DNA of 64,000 nucleotides from Nonomuraea guangzhouensis (GCF_019396345.1 NZ_JAHKRM010000025.1:146189-210188); one strand, 5' to 3'; counted from the stretch's first letter, positions 31,884 through 40,666 are shown. The notes: a model not told the origin generated them from the sequence alone. Numbers and translations are program-made.

Positions 31884-33923
31884 TTGCGAGTCCTGGCCGT
31901 TGTTCCCGCCCGCGGAGGTTCTGCCGGCGTTCCGCTGAAGAACCTCGCGCCGGTGGGCGGTATTCCCCTGGTCACCCGTGCTGTGCGCGCTTCGCTGCGC
32001 AGCGAGCTGATCGACCGGGTCGTGGTCAGCACCGACCACGCGGGGATCGCCGAGGCCGCCAAGGAGGCGGGCGCGCTCGTCGTGGACCGTCCCGAGGAGC
32101 TCAGCGGCGCGACCGCCTCCAGCGAGTCTGCGGTGTTGCACGCGCTCGACGCGCTCGGCGAGGACCCCGAGGTGGTCGTCCTCGTGCAGTGCACCAGCGC
32201 GTTCATCGACTCCGACGACCTGTCGGCGGCCGTGCGCAAGGTGCTGGACGGCGAGGCCGACACGGTCGTGTCCGGCCTGCCGACGCACGAGTTCCTCTGG
32301 ACCGCCACCGGCGGCGGGATCAACCACGACCCCGCGATCAGGCAGCGCAGGCAGGACCGCGAGCCGCAGTTCCGGGAGAACGGCGCCTTCTACGTCATGC
32401 GCACCTCCGGGCTGCGCGAGCACGGCCACCGCTTCTTCGGCACCGTCGCCGTACAGCCGGTGCCCGTGCGCCACGCGATCGAGATCGACGACCCCGAGGA
32501 CCTGGAGCTGGCCCGCGCGCTGGCCCCGTTCGTGGACGTGCCCGAGCCGATCGACGTCGACGCGGTCATCACCGACTTCGACGGCGTGCACACCGACGAC
32601 CGCGCCTACGTCGACTCCGACGGCCGTGAGATGGTGCTGGTCAGCCGCTCCGACGGGATGGGCATCTCGTTGCTGCGCCGCTCCGGGGTGAAGGTGCTGG
32701 TCATGTCGACCGAGCACAACCCGGTCGTGGCGGCCCGCGCCCGCAAACTGGGCGTCCCCGTGCTGCAGGGGATCGCCGAGAAGCGGATCGTCCTGCGTGA
32801 CTGGCTGACGATCGAGGGCCTGGACCCGGCCCGCGTCGCCTACGTGGGCAACGACGTCAACGACCTGGGCCCGATGGCCGAGGTGGGCTGGCCGATCGCG
32901 GTGCCCGACGCGCACCCGCGGGTCCGCGCCGCCGCCAGGGTCGTGCTGACCAAGGTGGGCGGCGACGGAGCGGTGCGCGAGCTGTGCGACCGGGTCGTGG
33001 CCGCCCGGCCCGAGGCGCCCGCCGCGCCCGAGGCCAAACCGCGTCTCAGGTTCCGCCCGGTGGCGGTCGGCGAGGTGCTGGTCGGCGACAGCGAGCCCGT
33101 CTACGTCATCGGCGAGATCGGCATCAACCACAACGGCGACCTCGACCTCGCGCGCCGGCTCATCGACGTGGCGGCCGACGCGGGCTGCCAAGCGGTGAAG
33201 TTCCAGAAGCGCACCCCGGCGATCTGCGTGCCCGAGGCGCAGAAGGGGCAGATCAGGCAGACGCCCTGGGGCGAGATGACCTACCTGGAGTACAAGGAGC
33301 GGACCGAGTTCGGTCACGACGAGTACCGCCAGATCGCCAAATACTGCGACGAGCGCGGCCTGCACTGGTTCGCCTCGCCGTGGGACGTGCCCTCCATCGA
33401 CTTCCTGGAGGAGATGGACGTCGTGGCCCACAAGGTGGCCTCGGCCAGCGTCGCCGACCACGAGCTGCTCCGCGCCCTTGCGGCGACCGGCAAGCCGCTG
33501 ATGCTGTCGACCGGCATGTCCACGCTCTCCGAGATCGACCAGGCGGTCGAGATCCTCGGCACCGACAAGCTGATCATGATGCACGCCACCTCCACGTACC
33601 CCCTCCCGCCGGAGGAGGCGAACCTGCGCACGATCACCACCCTCAAGGAGCGCTACGGCGTGCCGGTCGGCTACTCCGGCCACGAGCGCGGCCTGCAGAT
33701 CTCGCTGGCCGCGGTGACGCTCGGCGCGGTCTGCGTGGAGCGGCACATCACGCTCGACCGCACCATGTGGGGCTCGGACCACGCCGCCTCGCTGGAGCCC
33801 TCGGGTCTCGAGCACCTGGTACGCGACATCCGGATCATCGAGCAGGCGATGGGTGACGGCGTCAAGCGCGTCTTCCCCGGCGAGGAGGCGCCCAAGGCCC
33901 GCCTGCGCCGCGTCACCGTCTGA
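31884..33923 (+). CDS. Trifunctional CMP-nonulosonate synthetase / HAD phosphatase / NeuB-type synthase fusion
   Basis: 679 residues in three modules. Residues 1-220 are a NeuA-type cytidylyltransferase (VVPARGGSAGVPLKN; the usual GGSKG Lys is Ala). Residues 225-375 are a KdsC-like HAD phosphatase (D231 and D233 in TDFDGVHTDD, closing GNDVNDLGPM). Residues 405-679 are a NeuB synthase barrel (EIGINHNGDL, VKFQKR, HATSTYPLP, GYSGHERG, ERHITLDR). The C-terminal SAF domain usual in NeuB is absent. The protein could catalyse condensation with PEP, 9-dephosphorylation and CMP activation of a sialic-acid-like sugar such as Kdn. Start: TTG with GAGGAG upstream. It leads a three-gene operon with two glycosyltransferase genes. 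Confidence 0.92.
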   Translation: MRVLAVVPARGGSAGVPLKNLAPVGGIPLVTRAVRASLRSELIDRVVVSTDHAGIAEAAKEAGALVVDRPEELSGATASSESAVLHALDALGEDPEVVVLVQCTSAFIDSDDLSAAVRKVLDGEADTVVSGLPTHEFLWTATGGGINHDPAIRQRRQDREPQFRENGAFYVMRTSGLREHGHRFFGTVAVQPVPVRHAIEIDDPEDLELARALAPFVDVPEPIDVDAVITDFDGVHTDDRAYVDSDGREMVLVSRSDGMGISLLRRSGVKVLVMSTEHNPVVAARARKLGVPVLQGIAEKRIVLRDWLTIEGLDPARVAYVGNDVNDLGPMAEVGWPIAVPDAHPRVRAAARVVLTKVGGDGAVRELCDRVVAARPEAPAAPEAKPRLRFRPVAVGEVLVGDSEPVYVIGEIGINHNGDLDLARRLIDVAADAGCQAVKFQKRTPAICVPEAQKGQIRQTPWGEMTYLEYKERTEFGHDEYRQIAKYCDERGLHWFASPWDVPSIDFLEEMDVVAHKVASASVADHELLRALAATGKPLMLSTGMSTLSEIDQAVEILGTDKLIMMHATSTYPLPPEEANLRTITTLKERYGVPVGYSGHERGLQISLAAVTLGAVCVERHITLDRTMWGSDHAASLEPSGLEHLVRDIRIIEQAMGDGVKRVFPGEEAPKARLRRVTV

Positions 33924-33934
33924 CGAGCGCCATC

Positions 33935-34915
33935 TTGATCACTCTGTCCGTCATCGTTCCTGTGCGTGACGGCGAGCGTTTCATCGCCGACGCGCTCTCC
34001 TCGCTCTGCCGCAACGCCCGGCGCGACTTCGAGTTCATCGTGGTCGACGACGGGTCGGTGGACGCCACCGGCGACATCGTCGAGGACTTCCGCGCCGACC
34101 TGCCCGGTCTTGCCGTGCTGCGCAACCCGGCGCCGGTCGGCCTCGCGGACGCCCGCAACACCGGGCTGTCGGCCGCCTCGGGGCGGTACGTCACGTTCAT
34201 GGACGGGGACGACTGGCTCGCCCCCGGCTACCTGCCCCAGCTCGTCGCGGCCATCGACGGGCTCGGCTGCGACTTCGTACGCGCCGACCACGTGCAGGTC
34301 GAGGGCCGTAAGCGGGTCGTGCACCGCGCCCCGCTGGCGCGGCGGGGCGCGGTGCTCAACCCCCGGGAGGCGATCCTGCCCGCGAACGTGCGGACCATGG
34401 TCGACTACCCCTACGCGTGGGCCGGCGTCTACCGGCGCTCGCTGCAGGACCTGCTGCACTTCCCCGGCTCGCTGCACACCGCCGAGGACCGCCCGTGGAT
34501 CTGGCGGCTGCACCGGGAGGCGGCCTCGTTCGCGGTGGTGTCGCTGGCCGGGGTGTTCTACCGGCGGATGGTGTCGGGGTCGCTCACGCGGGTGGGCGAC
34601 GAACGGCAGCTGCACTTCTTCGACGCCTTCGAGCTGGTGTTCAAGGACCTTGAGGAGGAGTTCCTGCCGAAGGCCGTACGCAACTTCTGCGCGCTGCTCG
34701 CGCACCACCTGGAGATCGCCGACCGCTTCACCCCGCAGTTGCGCGCCCGCTTCGAGGAGCGCGGCGCGGAAATGGTACGGGCGCTGCCCGCCGCCCTGGT
34801 GGTGGACGCGGTGGCGCGCATGTCCGTGGACCGCGAGGCCACGCTGCGGGCGCTGCTGCCCTACCTCCCCCCAAGCCCCCACGTCCGGCTCCGCCGTGAA
34901 CGGGAGGACTCATGA
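33935..34915 (+). CDS. GT2-family glycosyltransferase
   Basis: 326 residues. A GT-A fold is evident: LSVIVPVRDGERFIADAL, the nucleotide-binding VVDDGSVDATGDIV, and the metal-binding DxD as MDGDDWL. A helical C-terminal extension follows. The only reasonable start is a TTG (33935) 11 bases behind the fusion gene stop, without a clear ribosome site, so translational coupling is likely. It probably builds the linker or repeating unit of the nonulosonate polymer; donor and acceptor are unknown. Confidence 0.87.
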   Translation: MITLSVIVPVRDGERFIADALSSLCRNARRDFEFIVVDDGSVDATGDIVEDFRADLPGLAVLRNPAPVGLADARNTGLSAASGRYVTFMDGDDWLAPGYLPQLVAAIDGLGCDFVRADHVQVEGRKRVVHRAPLARRGAVLNPREAILPANVRTMVDYPYAWAGVYRRSLQDLLHFPGSLHTAEDRPWIWRLHREAASFAVVSLAGVFYRRMVSGSLTRVGDERQLHFFDAFELVFKDLEEEFLPKAVRNFCALLAHHLEIADRFTPQLRARFEERGAEMVRALPAALVVDAVARMSVDREATLRALLPYLPPSPHVRLRREREDS

Positions 34916-36150
34916 CCACGGTCTTCTACGCCTCGACGCTGTTCGGGGCGATGTCGCTGGCGGCCGGGATCGACGACGGCCGGTTCGCCGAGGGGCGCAG
35001 GGTCCTCATCGTGTCGAACAACGCGGCGGTCCCCGAGGTGACCGTCCCCCTGGACCGGACACCGGGCTTCGCGGTGCTGCGCTCCCGCTTCGACGTGATC
35101 CACTCGTGGAACGAGCTGATCGCGCCGCTGCACCCGTCGGAGTGGAAGGCCCGCGTCATCGAGGTGCCGATGATGGAGCGGCTGATCCGCGCCCAGCTCG
35201 CGCTCGACGACGTGACCGAGCTGGTGCTGGAGTCGATCGCGGTGCCGCCCGCCCGGACGATCGCGGGGCTGGTGCGCGACTGCCCGATCACCGTCTACTC
35301 CGACGGCCTGATGAGCTACGGCCCGACGCGCGACCCGCTGCCCGCCGAGATCTTCCGCCGCATCACCCGCCTGCTGCACCTGGACCTCGTGCCGGGGCTG
35401 GAGCCGCTCTTACTGAGCGAGTACGACGTGCCGGCCGCGCTCCTGCCGGACGAGGCGTTCCTGTCGGTGCTCCGGCAGGTGGCGACGACCGCGCCCGACA
35501 TGCTGGCCGGGCAGGCGATGATCCTCGGGCAGTACCTGTCGGCGCTGGAGATCGTCACGCCGGAGGAGGAGGCGGCGCTGCACGAGTCGATGCTGCGCGG
35601 CCTGGTCGCCCGCGGCTTCTCGAGCGTGGTGTTCAAGCCGCACCCGGCGGCCGGCCGCAGGCACGCCCAGCTGCTCAGGGCCGCCGCCGAACCGCTGAAC
35701 GTACGGCTGACGGTGGCCGACGAGAGTGTCCCCGCCGAGGTGTGCTTCTCGGCGCTCCGGCCGGAGCTGGTCGTGGGCTGTTTCTCGACCGGTCTGGTCA
35801 CGGCCGGGCGGTTCTTCGGGCTGCCGGTGGCCTCGTACGGCACCGAGCTGGTGCTGGAGCGGCTGGCCCCGTACGAGAACAGCAACCGGGTGCCCGCCAC
35901 GATCGTCGACGCGCTGCTGCCCCGCATGTCGGTGGACGGCACGATCGAGCCGGCGCCGCGCGGCTACCTGCGGGAGCTGGTGCGGGCGGTGGGCTACTGC
36001 ATGCAGGCGGAGACGTATCCGGAGCTGCGGCCGGTGGACTTCGACTTCGACCCGCGCTACTTCAAGCGCAAGCGGCTGGAGACCCTCGGCCTGACGGCCA
36101 AGCCCACCGCGCTGACCCGGCTGCGGCGGAAGATCAAATCAGCCATCTGA
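34912..36150 (+). CDS. Alpha-2,8-polysialyltransferase-like glycosyltransferase
   Basis: 412 residues; the ATG overlaps the preceding stop (ATGA). The segment VVFKPHPAAGRRH contains the KPHP motif characteristic of bacterial polysialyltransferases. PELVVGCFSTGLVTAGRFFGLPVASYG matches the second donor-binding region with its conserved Ser-Thr. It follows the enzyme that makes CMP-nonulosonate, so it most likely polymerises or adds that sugar at the inner membrane face. Whether the product is polysialic acid or a Kdn polymer (teichulosonic acid) cannot be decided from sequence. Confidence 0.82.
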   Translation: MTTVFYASTLFGAMSLAAGIDDGRFAEGRRVLIVSNNAAVPEVTVPLDRTPGFAVLRSRFDVIHSWNELIAPLHPSEWKARVIEVPMMERLIRAQLALDDVTELVLESIAVPPARTIAGLVRDCPITVYSDGLMSYGPTRDPLPAEIFRRITRLLHLDLVPGLEPLLLSEYDVPAALLPDEAFLSVLRQVATTAPDMLAGQAMILGQYLSALEIVTPEEEAALHESMLRGLVARGFSSVVFKPHPAAGRRHAQLLRAAAEPLNVRLTVADESVPAEVCFSALRPELVVGCFSTGLVTAGRFFGLPVASYGTELVLERLAPYENSNRVPATIVDALLPRMSVDGTIEPAPRGYLRELVRAVGYCMQAETYPELRPVDFDFDPRYFKRKRLETLGLTAKPTALTRLRRKIKSAI

Positions 36151-36184
36151 GGGGCGCCACCCGGCAGGGGCGGGCGGCGCCCCT
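36150..36184 (+). terminator. Hairpin at the end of the nonulosonate operon
   Basis: AGGGGCGCC (36150-36158) pairs with GGCGCCCCT (36176-36184) around a 17-base loop, directly after the stop. There is no T tract, so it is a stem-only terminator candidate. Confidence 0.5.
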
Positions 36185-36189
36185 GTCCT

Positions 36190-36290
36190 GCGGCGCCACC
36201 CCTCTCGGCGCCCCGCCCCTCTCGGAGGGCACTCCCCTCTCGGGGGCACTCCCCTTTCGGGGGGCACTCCCTTTCGGGGGGCACTCCCTT
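36190..36290. repeat. 17-18 bp tandem repeat ending in the next gene's stop codon
   Basis: Units of the form GGGCACTCCCCTTTCGG recur about four times from 36227 to 36290. Looser CCCCTCTCGG copies lie upstream from 36190. The last copy contains the stop codon (36289-36291) of the convergent glycosyltransferase-like gene. Confidence 0.75.
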
Positions 36291-37455
36291 AGGACAGCGC
36301 CCGCAGATACCGGCGCATCCGCCGCTTGGCCCGGTAGCCGGCGCGCAGCACGGTGGGGTGCACGTCCAGGCGCATCCTGGCGCGGCGGCGGGCGGCGGCG
36401 TGGTCGGGCCCGTCGAGCAGTGACCTGGCCGGGACCCGGGGGCCGCCGGTCACCAGGCCGCCCAGCAGCCCTGCCCAGTTGTTGCGATCCACCGGGTGGA
36501 AGTAGTTGGCCGAGCACCACCCGGCGTCGGCGGCGCGGAACCCGCCCGTGGCCAGCTCGTCGAGCGTGCCCAGCAGCCCGCTGCCCTCGAACACCAGGTT
36601 GATCATCTCCGCGCTCACGCCGAAGTCGCTCAGCACCAGCAGCGGCACGTCCTGCGCGATGGCCTCCAGCGCCGCCGTCGAGCTGACCGTCACGAACCCG
36701 GCCGCCTGAGCGAGCTGGTCGTGCATCGAGCCCGCCTCGAACGCCACCCGCCCCGGCTCGCCGAGCTCGCGCCAGAGCCGCTGGTAGTGGTGGCGTTCGT
36801 TGTGCGTCTGCCGTTCGTCCTCCAGGGCGCGCAGCTTCACCACCACGTCCAGGTCCGGCCGGCCGGCGGCCAGCTCGGCCAGTGACAGCAGGATGCGTTC
36901 GCGGTCCTCGCGCTCGCGCGGCACCTTGGCCTGGGTGGCGAACACCACCCGGTTCCCGCCGCCGCGCACGGCCCGCGGGCGCAGGAACGGCAGCCGGGCC
37001 AGCCCGACCGCCCCTCCCCCGCCGAGCTCGGCGGCGATCCCGCCGAACTCGGCCACCTCCCGCTCGCTGTGCACCACGAACAGGTCGCAGCCGCTGCGGA
37101 ACAGCCACGCCTTCTCCGTCGCGGGCACCGAGATGCCCGGCAGCCCGGTCACGAACACCGGCCGCGACCGCAGCCCGGCGAACGCCTCGGCCACCAGCAC
37201 GTCCACGACCGGCCCCGTACAGGCCACGATGATCGCGTCCGGCCGGGTACGTTCGGCCAGCCGCCGCACCGCCCGCGCCGACATCAGCGGCGGCGTGGGA
37301 CGGTCGCCCACGGCGGCGGCGATCTGCTCGGGCGACGGCGCGATCGGCGTGCGCACCACCACGAGCTCCGTCTCACAGCCGGGAGGCAGGTCGCCGAGCA
37401 GGCAGGCCGCCCACTTCAGGTACGAGTCGGAGTCGGCCACGGCCAGCACTCTCAC
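36289..37455 (-). CDS. Putative glycosyltransferase (DUF6716-like)
   Basis: 388 residues from a GTG with GGAGTG upstream. It has a two-domain GT-B-like layout: an N-terminal half with RPDAIIVACTGPVVDVLVAEAF, and a C-terminal half with VVVKLRALEDERQTHNERHHY and VTVSSTAALEAIAQDVPLLVLSDFG, a nucleotide-sugar-binding signature resembling capsule transferases. From memory it matches proteins annotated as DUF6716 putative glycosyltransferases in actinomycetes, usually beside sialic-acid-type genes. It is convergent with the polysialyltransferase-like gene and probably acts on the same polymer. Confidence 0.7.
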   Translation of the reverse strand: MRVLAVADSDSYLKWAACLLGDLPPGCETELVVVRTPIAPSPEQIAAAVGDRPTPPLMSARAVRRLAERTRPDAIIVACTGPVVDVLVAEAFAGLRSRPVFVTGLPGISVPATEKAWLFRSGCDLFVVHSEREVAEFGGIAAELGGGGAVGLARLPFLRPRAVRGGGNRVVFATQAKVPREREDRERILLSLAELAAGRPDLDVVVKLRALEDERQTHNERHHYQRLWRELGEPGRVAFEAGSMHDQLAQAAGFVTVSSTAALEAIAQDVPLLVLSDFGVSAEMINLVFEGSGLLGTLDELATGGFRAADAGWCSANYFHPVDRNNWAGLLGGLVTGGPRVPARSLLDGPDHAAARRRARMRLDVHPTVLRAGYRAKRRMRRYLRALS

Positions 37456-37476
37456 GCGGTCACTCCAGTCGAATAC

Positions 37477-37590
37477 GGGTTGACGATGGTCACCCGGTTG
37501 TTCCCATCAGGGAGGGGTTGCCGCCGGTCATCCGGCCGCTCCGGTCAGACAAGGGTTGACGCCGGTCACCCGGCCACGCCGGTCAGATGC
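37477..37590. repeat. Three exact-period 38-bp repeats ending inside a coding region
   Basis: Copies start at 37477 (GGGTTGACGATGGTCACCCG), 37515 (GGGTTGCCGCCGGTCATCCG) and 37553 (GGGTTGACGCCGGTCACCCG). The third includes the stop codon (37566-37568) and last codons of the downstream-lying minus-strand gene, so the spacer looks like outward duplication of that gene's 3' end. Confidence 0.88.
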
Positions 37591-38510
37591 GAACGCAGGG
37601 CGGGAGCCGCCCTGCTGGTCCACCAATCGTCCGGTACGTCCACCGGCTCGACCGCGACGCCGCGCGGCGTGAGCAGCACCCGCAGCGAGCTGATCGCGGT
37701 GGACGGCAGGCTGAGCACCCGCTGGCTGGGATCGAGGCCGCGCAGCGTCAGCTCGGCGGGCACGCCGGCGTCGTACACGGTGATCTCGGGCCGCTCGCGG
37801 ATGAGCGCCACGTCCGCGGGGTCCTCGCGGCGGTGCGGGAAGTAGGCGAGCGGCTCCTCGGCGGCCAGGTCCGTCAGCCAGCTCAGGTAGCGGTCGCGGC
37901 GCACCAGCCCGTTCCTGATCAGGGAGGTGCCGAGCACGACGGTCCGCTCGACCGGTCCGGGACCGCCCAGCGGCTGCTCACGCAGCCACCCGAAGTCGTG
38001 GCGGACCAGGTCGACGCCCGCCGCGCGGACGGCCAGCGCCAGCTCGTCGGAGACCGGCAGCGCGGTGAAGACCGACACCCGGCTCGCGCGCAGCCTGATC
38101 GCCGCCGCCAGCCCCAGCGCCGCACGCAGCTTCCCCGGACGCGCCCGCGCCCGCAACAGCGGCTTGTACGGCCCGGCGGCCAGCAGTTCGAGCAGCCGGA
38201 GCGTGGCCAGCCCGTCGTCGACGATCACGATGCGGCCCGGATGGGACACGAGCCAGCGGAGCTGAACCCGGCCGGAGAAGGCGTCGCCGACGGCGTGCGG
38301 CGAGCGCGGCATGCGCTCGCGCGGCTCGGCCAGCTCCAGCCCCTCGGGCAACGCCAGGTCGGACAGCGCCCGGCGGGTGGCCTTCAACGCCCGCAGACCG
38401 GCGCGCGGGACGACGGCGGTGACCGGCCCGAGCAGCCCAGCGCGGTGGGCCTCGATGGCGCACAGCATCTGGAGCGGGGACTCCACCCAGGCCGACGCCT
38501 GTTTGCCCAC
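37566..38510 (-). CDS. Sialyltransferase-like protein of the surface-polymer locus (GT52-like, tentative)
   Basis: 314 residues from the GTG at 38510 (GGAGAACA upstream). It opens with ASAWVESPLQMLCAIEAHRAGLL, reminiscent of the ESPLQ-type opening of GT52 sialyltransferases. Later it has RIVIVDDGLATLRLLELL and LAYFPHRREDP, the latter comparable to the K/FPHP-type motif of bacterial sialyltransferases. The C-terminal half carries LSLPSTAISSLRVLL. Family assignment is by motif only. It lies upstream and co-oriented with the DUF6716-like gene (110-base repeat spacer), and together they converge on the fusion operon. Confidence 0.6.
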   Translation of the reverse strand: MGKQASAWVESPLQMLCAIEAHRAGLLGPVTAVVPRAGLRALKATRRALSDLALPEGLELAEPRERMPRSPHAVGDAFSGRVQLRWLVSHPGRIVIVDDGLATLRLLELLAAGPYKPLLRARARPGKLRAALGLAAAIRLRASRVSVFTALPVSDELALAVRAAGVDLVRHDFGWLREQPLGGPGPVERTVVLGTSLIRNGLVRRDRYLSWLTDLAAEEPLAYFPHRREDPADVALIRERPEITVYDAGVPAELTLRGLDPSQRVLSLPSTAISSLRVLLTPRGVAVEPVDVPDDWWTSRAAPALRSHLTGVAG

Positions 38511-38565
38511 TCTGTTCTCCCCGCGCGGTGATGGCCCGTTCACGACCGCTTCAAGCTAGCCCGCC

Positions 38566-38577
38566 CGGCTTAAGCCG
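38566..38577. promoter_or_regulatory. Palindrome in the divergent spacer before the aldo/keto reductase gene
   Basis: CGGCTTAAGCCG is a perfect 12-bp palindrome in the 87-base spacer between two divergent starts. It may be an operator; no regulator is adjacent. Confidence 0.35.
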
Positions 38578-38597
38578 TCAGAAACGACACGTGAACA

Positions 38598-39434
38598 ATG
38601 GAGACCATGAACTCGCTACTACTCAATACGGACGGCGTACAGGTGCCGCAGCTCGGATTCGGCGTCTGGCAGGTGCCGAGCGACGTGGCCGAGCAGGTCG
38701 TGACGACCGCCCTGGAGGTCGGTTACCGCCACGTCGACACCGCCAGCGCCTACGGGAACGAGGAGGGCGTCGGCCGCGCCGTACGCGCCTCGGGGATCCC
38801 GCGCGAGAAGCTGTTCGTCACCACCAAGCTCTTCAATCCCGACCACGGCCGGGCCGAGGAGGCGTTCGACGAGAGCCTGTCGCGGCTCGGGCTCGACTAC
38901 GTGGACCTCTATCTGATCCACTGGCCGTTGCCGGAGCACGGCACGTACCTGCAGGCGTGGCGCAGCCTCGAGAAGATCTACCGTCAGGGGCGCGCCAAGG
39001 CGATCGGCGTGTCCAACTTCACCGTCGAGACGCTCACCCGGGTGATCGACGAGGCGGAGATCACGCCGTCCATCAACCAGATCGAGCTGCACCCGTACTT
39101 CCAGCAACGGCGGATGCGGGAGTTCCACGAGGCCAACGGCATCCTCACCGAGGCGTGGAGCCCCCTGGGGCAGGGCCAGGGCCTGCTCGGCGACCCGGCG
39201 CTGGCCGTGCTGTCGGAGAAGTACGGCAAGACGCCCGCGCAGATCGTGCTGCGCTGGCACATCCAGCTCGGCAACGTGGTGATCCCCAAGTCGGTCACGC
39301 CGGCCCGGATCAAGGAGAACTTCGGGGTGTTCGACTTCGTCCTCGACGCCGAGGACATGACCGCGATCGGCGCCATGAACACGACAGACGGCCGCATCGG
39401 CCCCGACCCGGACACTTTCCACTGGATGGGTTGA
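38598..39434 (+). CDS. Aldo/keto reductase (AKR5-like, 2,5-diketogluconate reductase type)
   Basis: 278 residues. The catalytic tetrad is visible: Asp and Tyr in RHVDTASAYGNEEGVG, Lys in VTTKLFN and His in LIHWPLP. VIPKSVTPARIKENF binds NADPH. The short form, without long loops, matches bacterial AKRs reducing diketogluconate, methylglyoxal and other carbonyls. Two ATGs (38598, 38607) are possible; GGAG lies too close to the second, so the first is used. A Gfo/Idh-type dehydrogenase gene follows 19 bases downstream, probably in the same operon. Confidence 0.9.
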   Translation: METMNSLLLNTDGVQVPQLGFGVWQVPSDVAEQVVTTALEVGYRHVDTASAYGNEEGVGRAVRASGIPREKLFVTTKLFNPDHGRAEEAFDESLSRLGLDYVDLYLIHWPLPEHGTYLQAWRSLEKIYRQGRAKAIGVSNFTVETLTRVIDEAEITPSINQIELHPYFQQRRMREFHEANGILTEAWSPLGQGQGLLGDPALAVLSEKYGKTPAQIVLRWHIQLGNVVIPKSVTPARIKENFGVFDFVLDAEDMTAIGAMNTTDGRIGPDPDTFHWMG

Positions 39435-39453
39435 TTCCCTACGATCTCCCCCC

Positions 39454-40407
39454 ATGAAGAATTTCGCATGGGGTATCGCGGCCACGGGTGTCATCGCCAA
39501 GAGGGTCGGCACCGTCATCGCGGCCGAGCCGGGGATGCGGGTGGCCGCCGTCGGCTCCCGCGACCTCGGCCGCGCACAGGCGCTGGCCTCGGAACTGGGC
39601 GCCGAGTCGGCGTACGGCTCGTACGAGCAGTTGTGCGCCGACCCCGCCGTCGACGCGGTCTACGTGGCGACCCCGCACGCCCAGCACCTGGAGGTGGCCG
39701 AGGCGGCGATCGCGGCGGGCAAGGCGGTGCTGTGCGAGAAGCCGCTCGCCGCGTCCATCGCCGACGCGGAGCGGATGGTCCGCCTCGCGCGCGAGGCCGG
39801 GGTCTTCCTGATGGAGGCCATGTGGATGCGGTTCAACCCGCTGATTCAGCAGGTGGCCGCCGATCCCCGGTTCGAGGAGATCCGCTCGGTGCAGGCGTCG
39901 TTCGGCTTCAGGTCGCCGTACGACCCCGCGCACCGGCTGTGGGCGCCGGAGCTGGGCGGCGGGGCCCTGCTCGACCTGGGCGTCTACTCGTTCGGGCTGG
40001 CCCAGCTCCTGCTCGGAATGCCGGAACGGGCGCACGTCACGGGCTCGCTGGCGCCCTCGGGGGTGGACGCGGAGGCGGGCGGGGTGCTGGTCTATCCGGG
40101 CGGCCGGCGGGCTCTGGTGGAGTGCTCGCTGCTGGGCCCGTACGCGAACGACGCCTACGTCGTGGGGACCGGCATGCGCGCCGACATCAAGGCGCCGTTC
40201 TGGGCGCCGGAGCGGGTCGTGCTGAGCGGGCCGTCGATGGAGACGGAGGAGCTCGTGCTCGATCCGGCGGACAACGGATACGCCGGCGAAGTCCGCGAGG
40301 TGCGGGCCGCCGTGGCCCAGGGAAGTAAAGAATCCGCGATCATGCCACTTGACGAAAGCCTTGCCATGATGGGGCTTCTGGCGGACGCAAGGGGGCAACT
40401 CTCCTGA
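39454..40407 (+). CDS. Gfo/Idh/MocA-family NAD(P)-dependent dehydrogenase
   Basis: 317 residues. The N-terminal Rossmann segment is WGIAATGVIAKRVGTVIAAE. The family motif CEKPLA holds the cofactor-contacting Lys, and GGGALLDLGVYSFGLAQLLLG is the conserved substrate-domain helix. The sequence resembles dehydrogenases acting on xylose, glucose-fructose or trans-dihydrodiols. Substrate unknown. It probably shares a transcript with the upstream aldo/keto reductase. Confidence 0.9.
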   Translation: MKNFAWGIAATGVIAKRVGTVIAAEPGMRVAAVGSRDLGRAQALASELGAESAYGSYEQLCADPAVDAVYVATPHAQHLEVAEAAIAAGKAVLCEKPLAASIADAERMVRLAREAGVFLMEAMWMRFNPLIQQVAADPRFEEIRSVQASFGFRSPYDPAHRLWAPELGGGALLDLGVYSFGLAQLLLGMPERAHVTGSLAPSGVDAEAGGVLVYPGGRRALVECSLLGPYANDAYVVGTGMRADIKAPFWAPERVVLSGPSMETEELVLDPADNGYAGEVREVRAAVAQGSKESAIMPLDESLAMMGLLADARGQLS

Positions 40408-40532
40408 CCTGTAGTTTTGCTATTTGTAATCCTCTTGCCCCATGTATTACCTTGTACGACATCTAAGGCATACGTACCTGTTTGTCCGGTTCGTTGCCTG
40501 ACCATCGCACAAGCATCACAGGATCGTCCTGT

Positions 40533-40666
40533 GACCGCTGAATCCGCCTCACGCGGAACCGGGGACCCATGTCCTTTGGGGTGAATCGGCACGTCAGTGC
40601 CGTAGGGCAGCTTCCACGCCCGAACCCGTCAGCTAACCCGGTAAGCGGCATGGAAGCAAGGAGCAA
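40533..40666 (+). promoter_or_regulatory. c-di-AMP (ydaO/yuaA) riboswitch ahead of the CHAP hydrolase
   Basis: The leader contains the conserved ydaO elements in order: CGCTGAATCCGCC, GGAACCGGGGACCCA, GGGGTGAATCGG, the CACGTCAGTGCCGTAGGG stem, CCGAACCCGTCAGCTAACC and GGTAAGCGGC, closing with GGAAGCAAGGAGC. In actinobacteria this class of aptamer binds cyclic di-AMP and sits upstream of cell-wall hydrolase genes. Its 3' end overlaps AAGGAG, about 11 bases ahead of the CHAP gene start. High c-di-AMP is expected to switch the gene off. Confidence 0.9.

Noticed and set aside
30525..33815. A 1,096-residue minus-strand frame opposite the nonulosonate fusion and kinase genes
   Set aside because: It has low-complexity Val/Gly/Arg/His composition with no domain and no start signal. 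The plus-strand genes are unambiguous.
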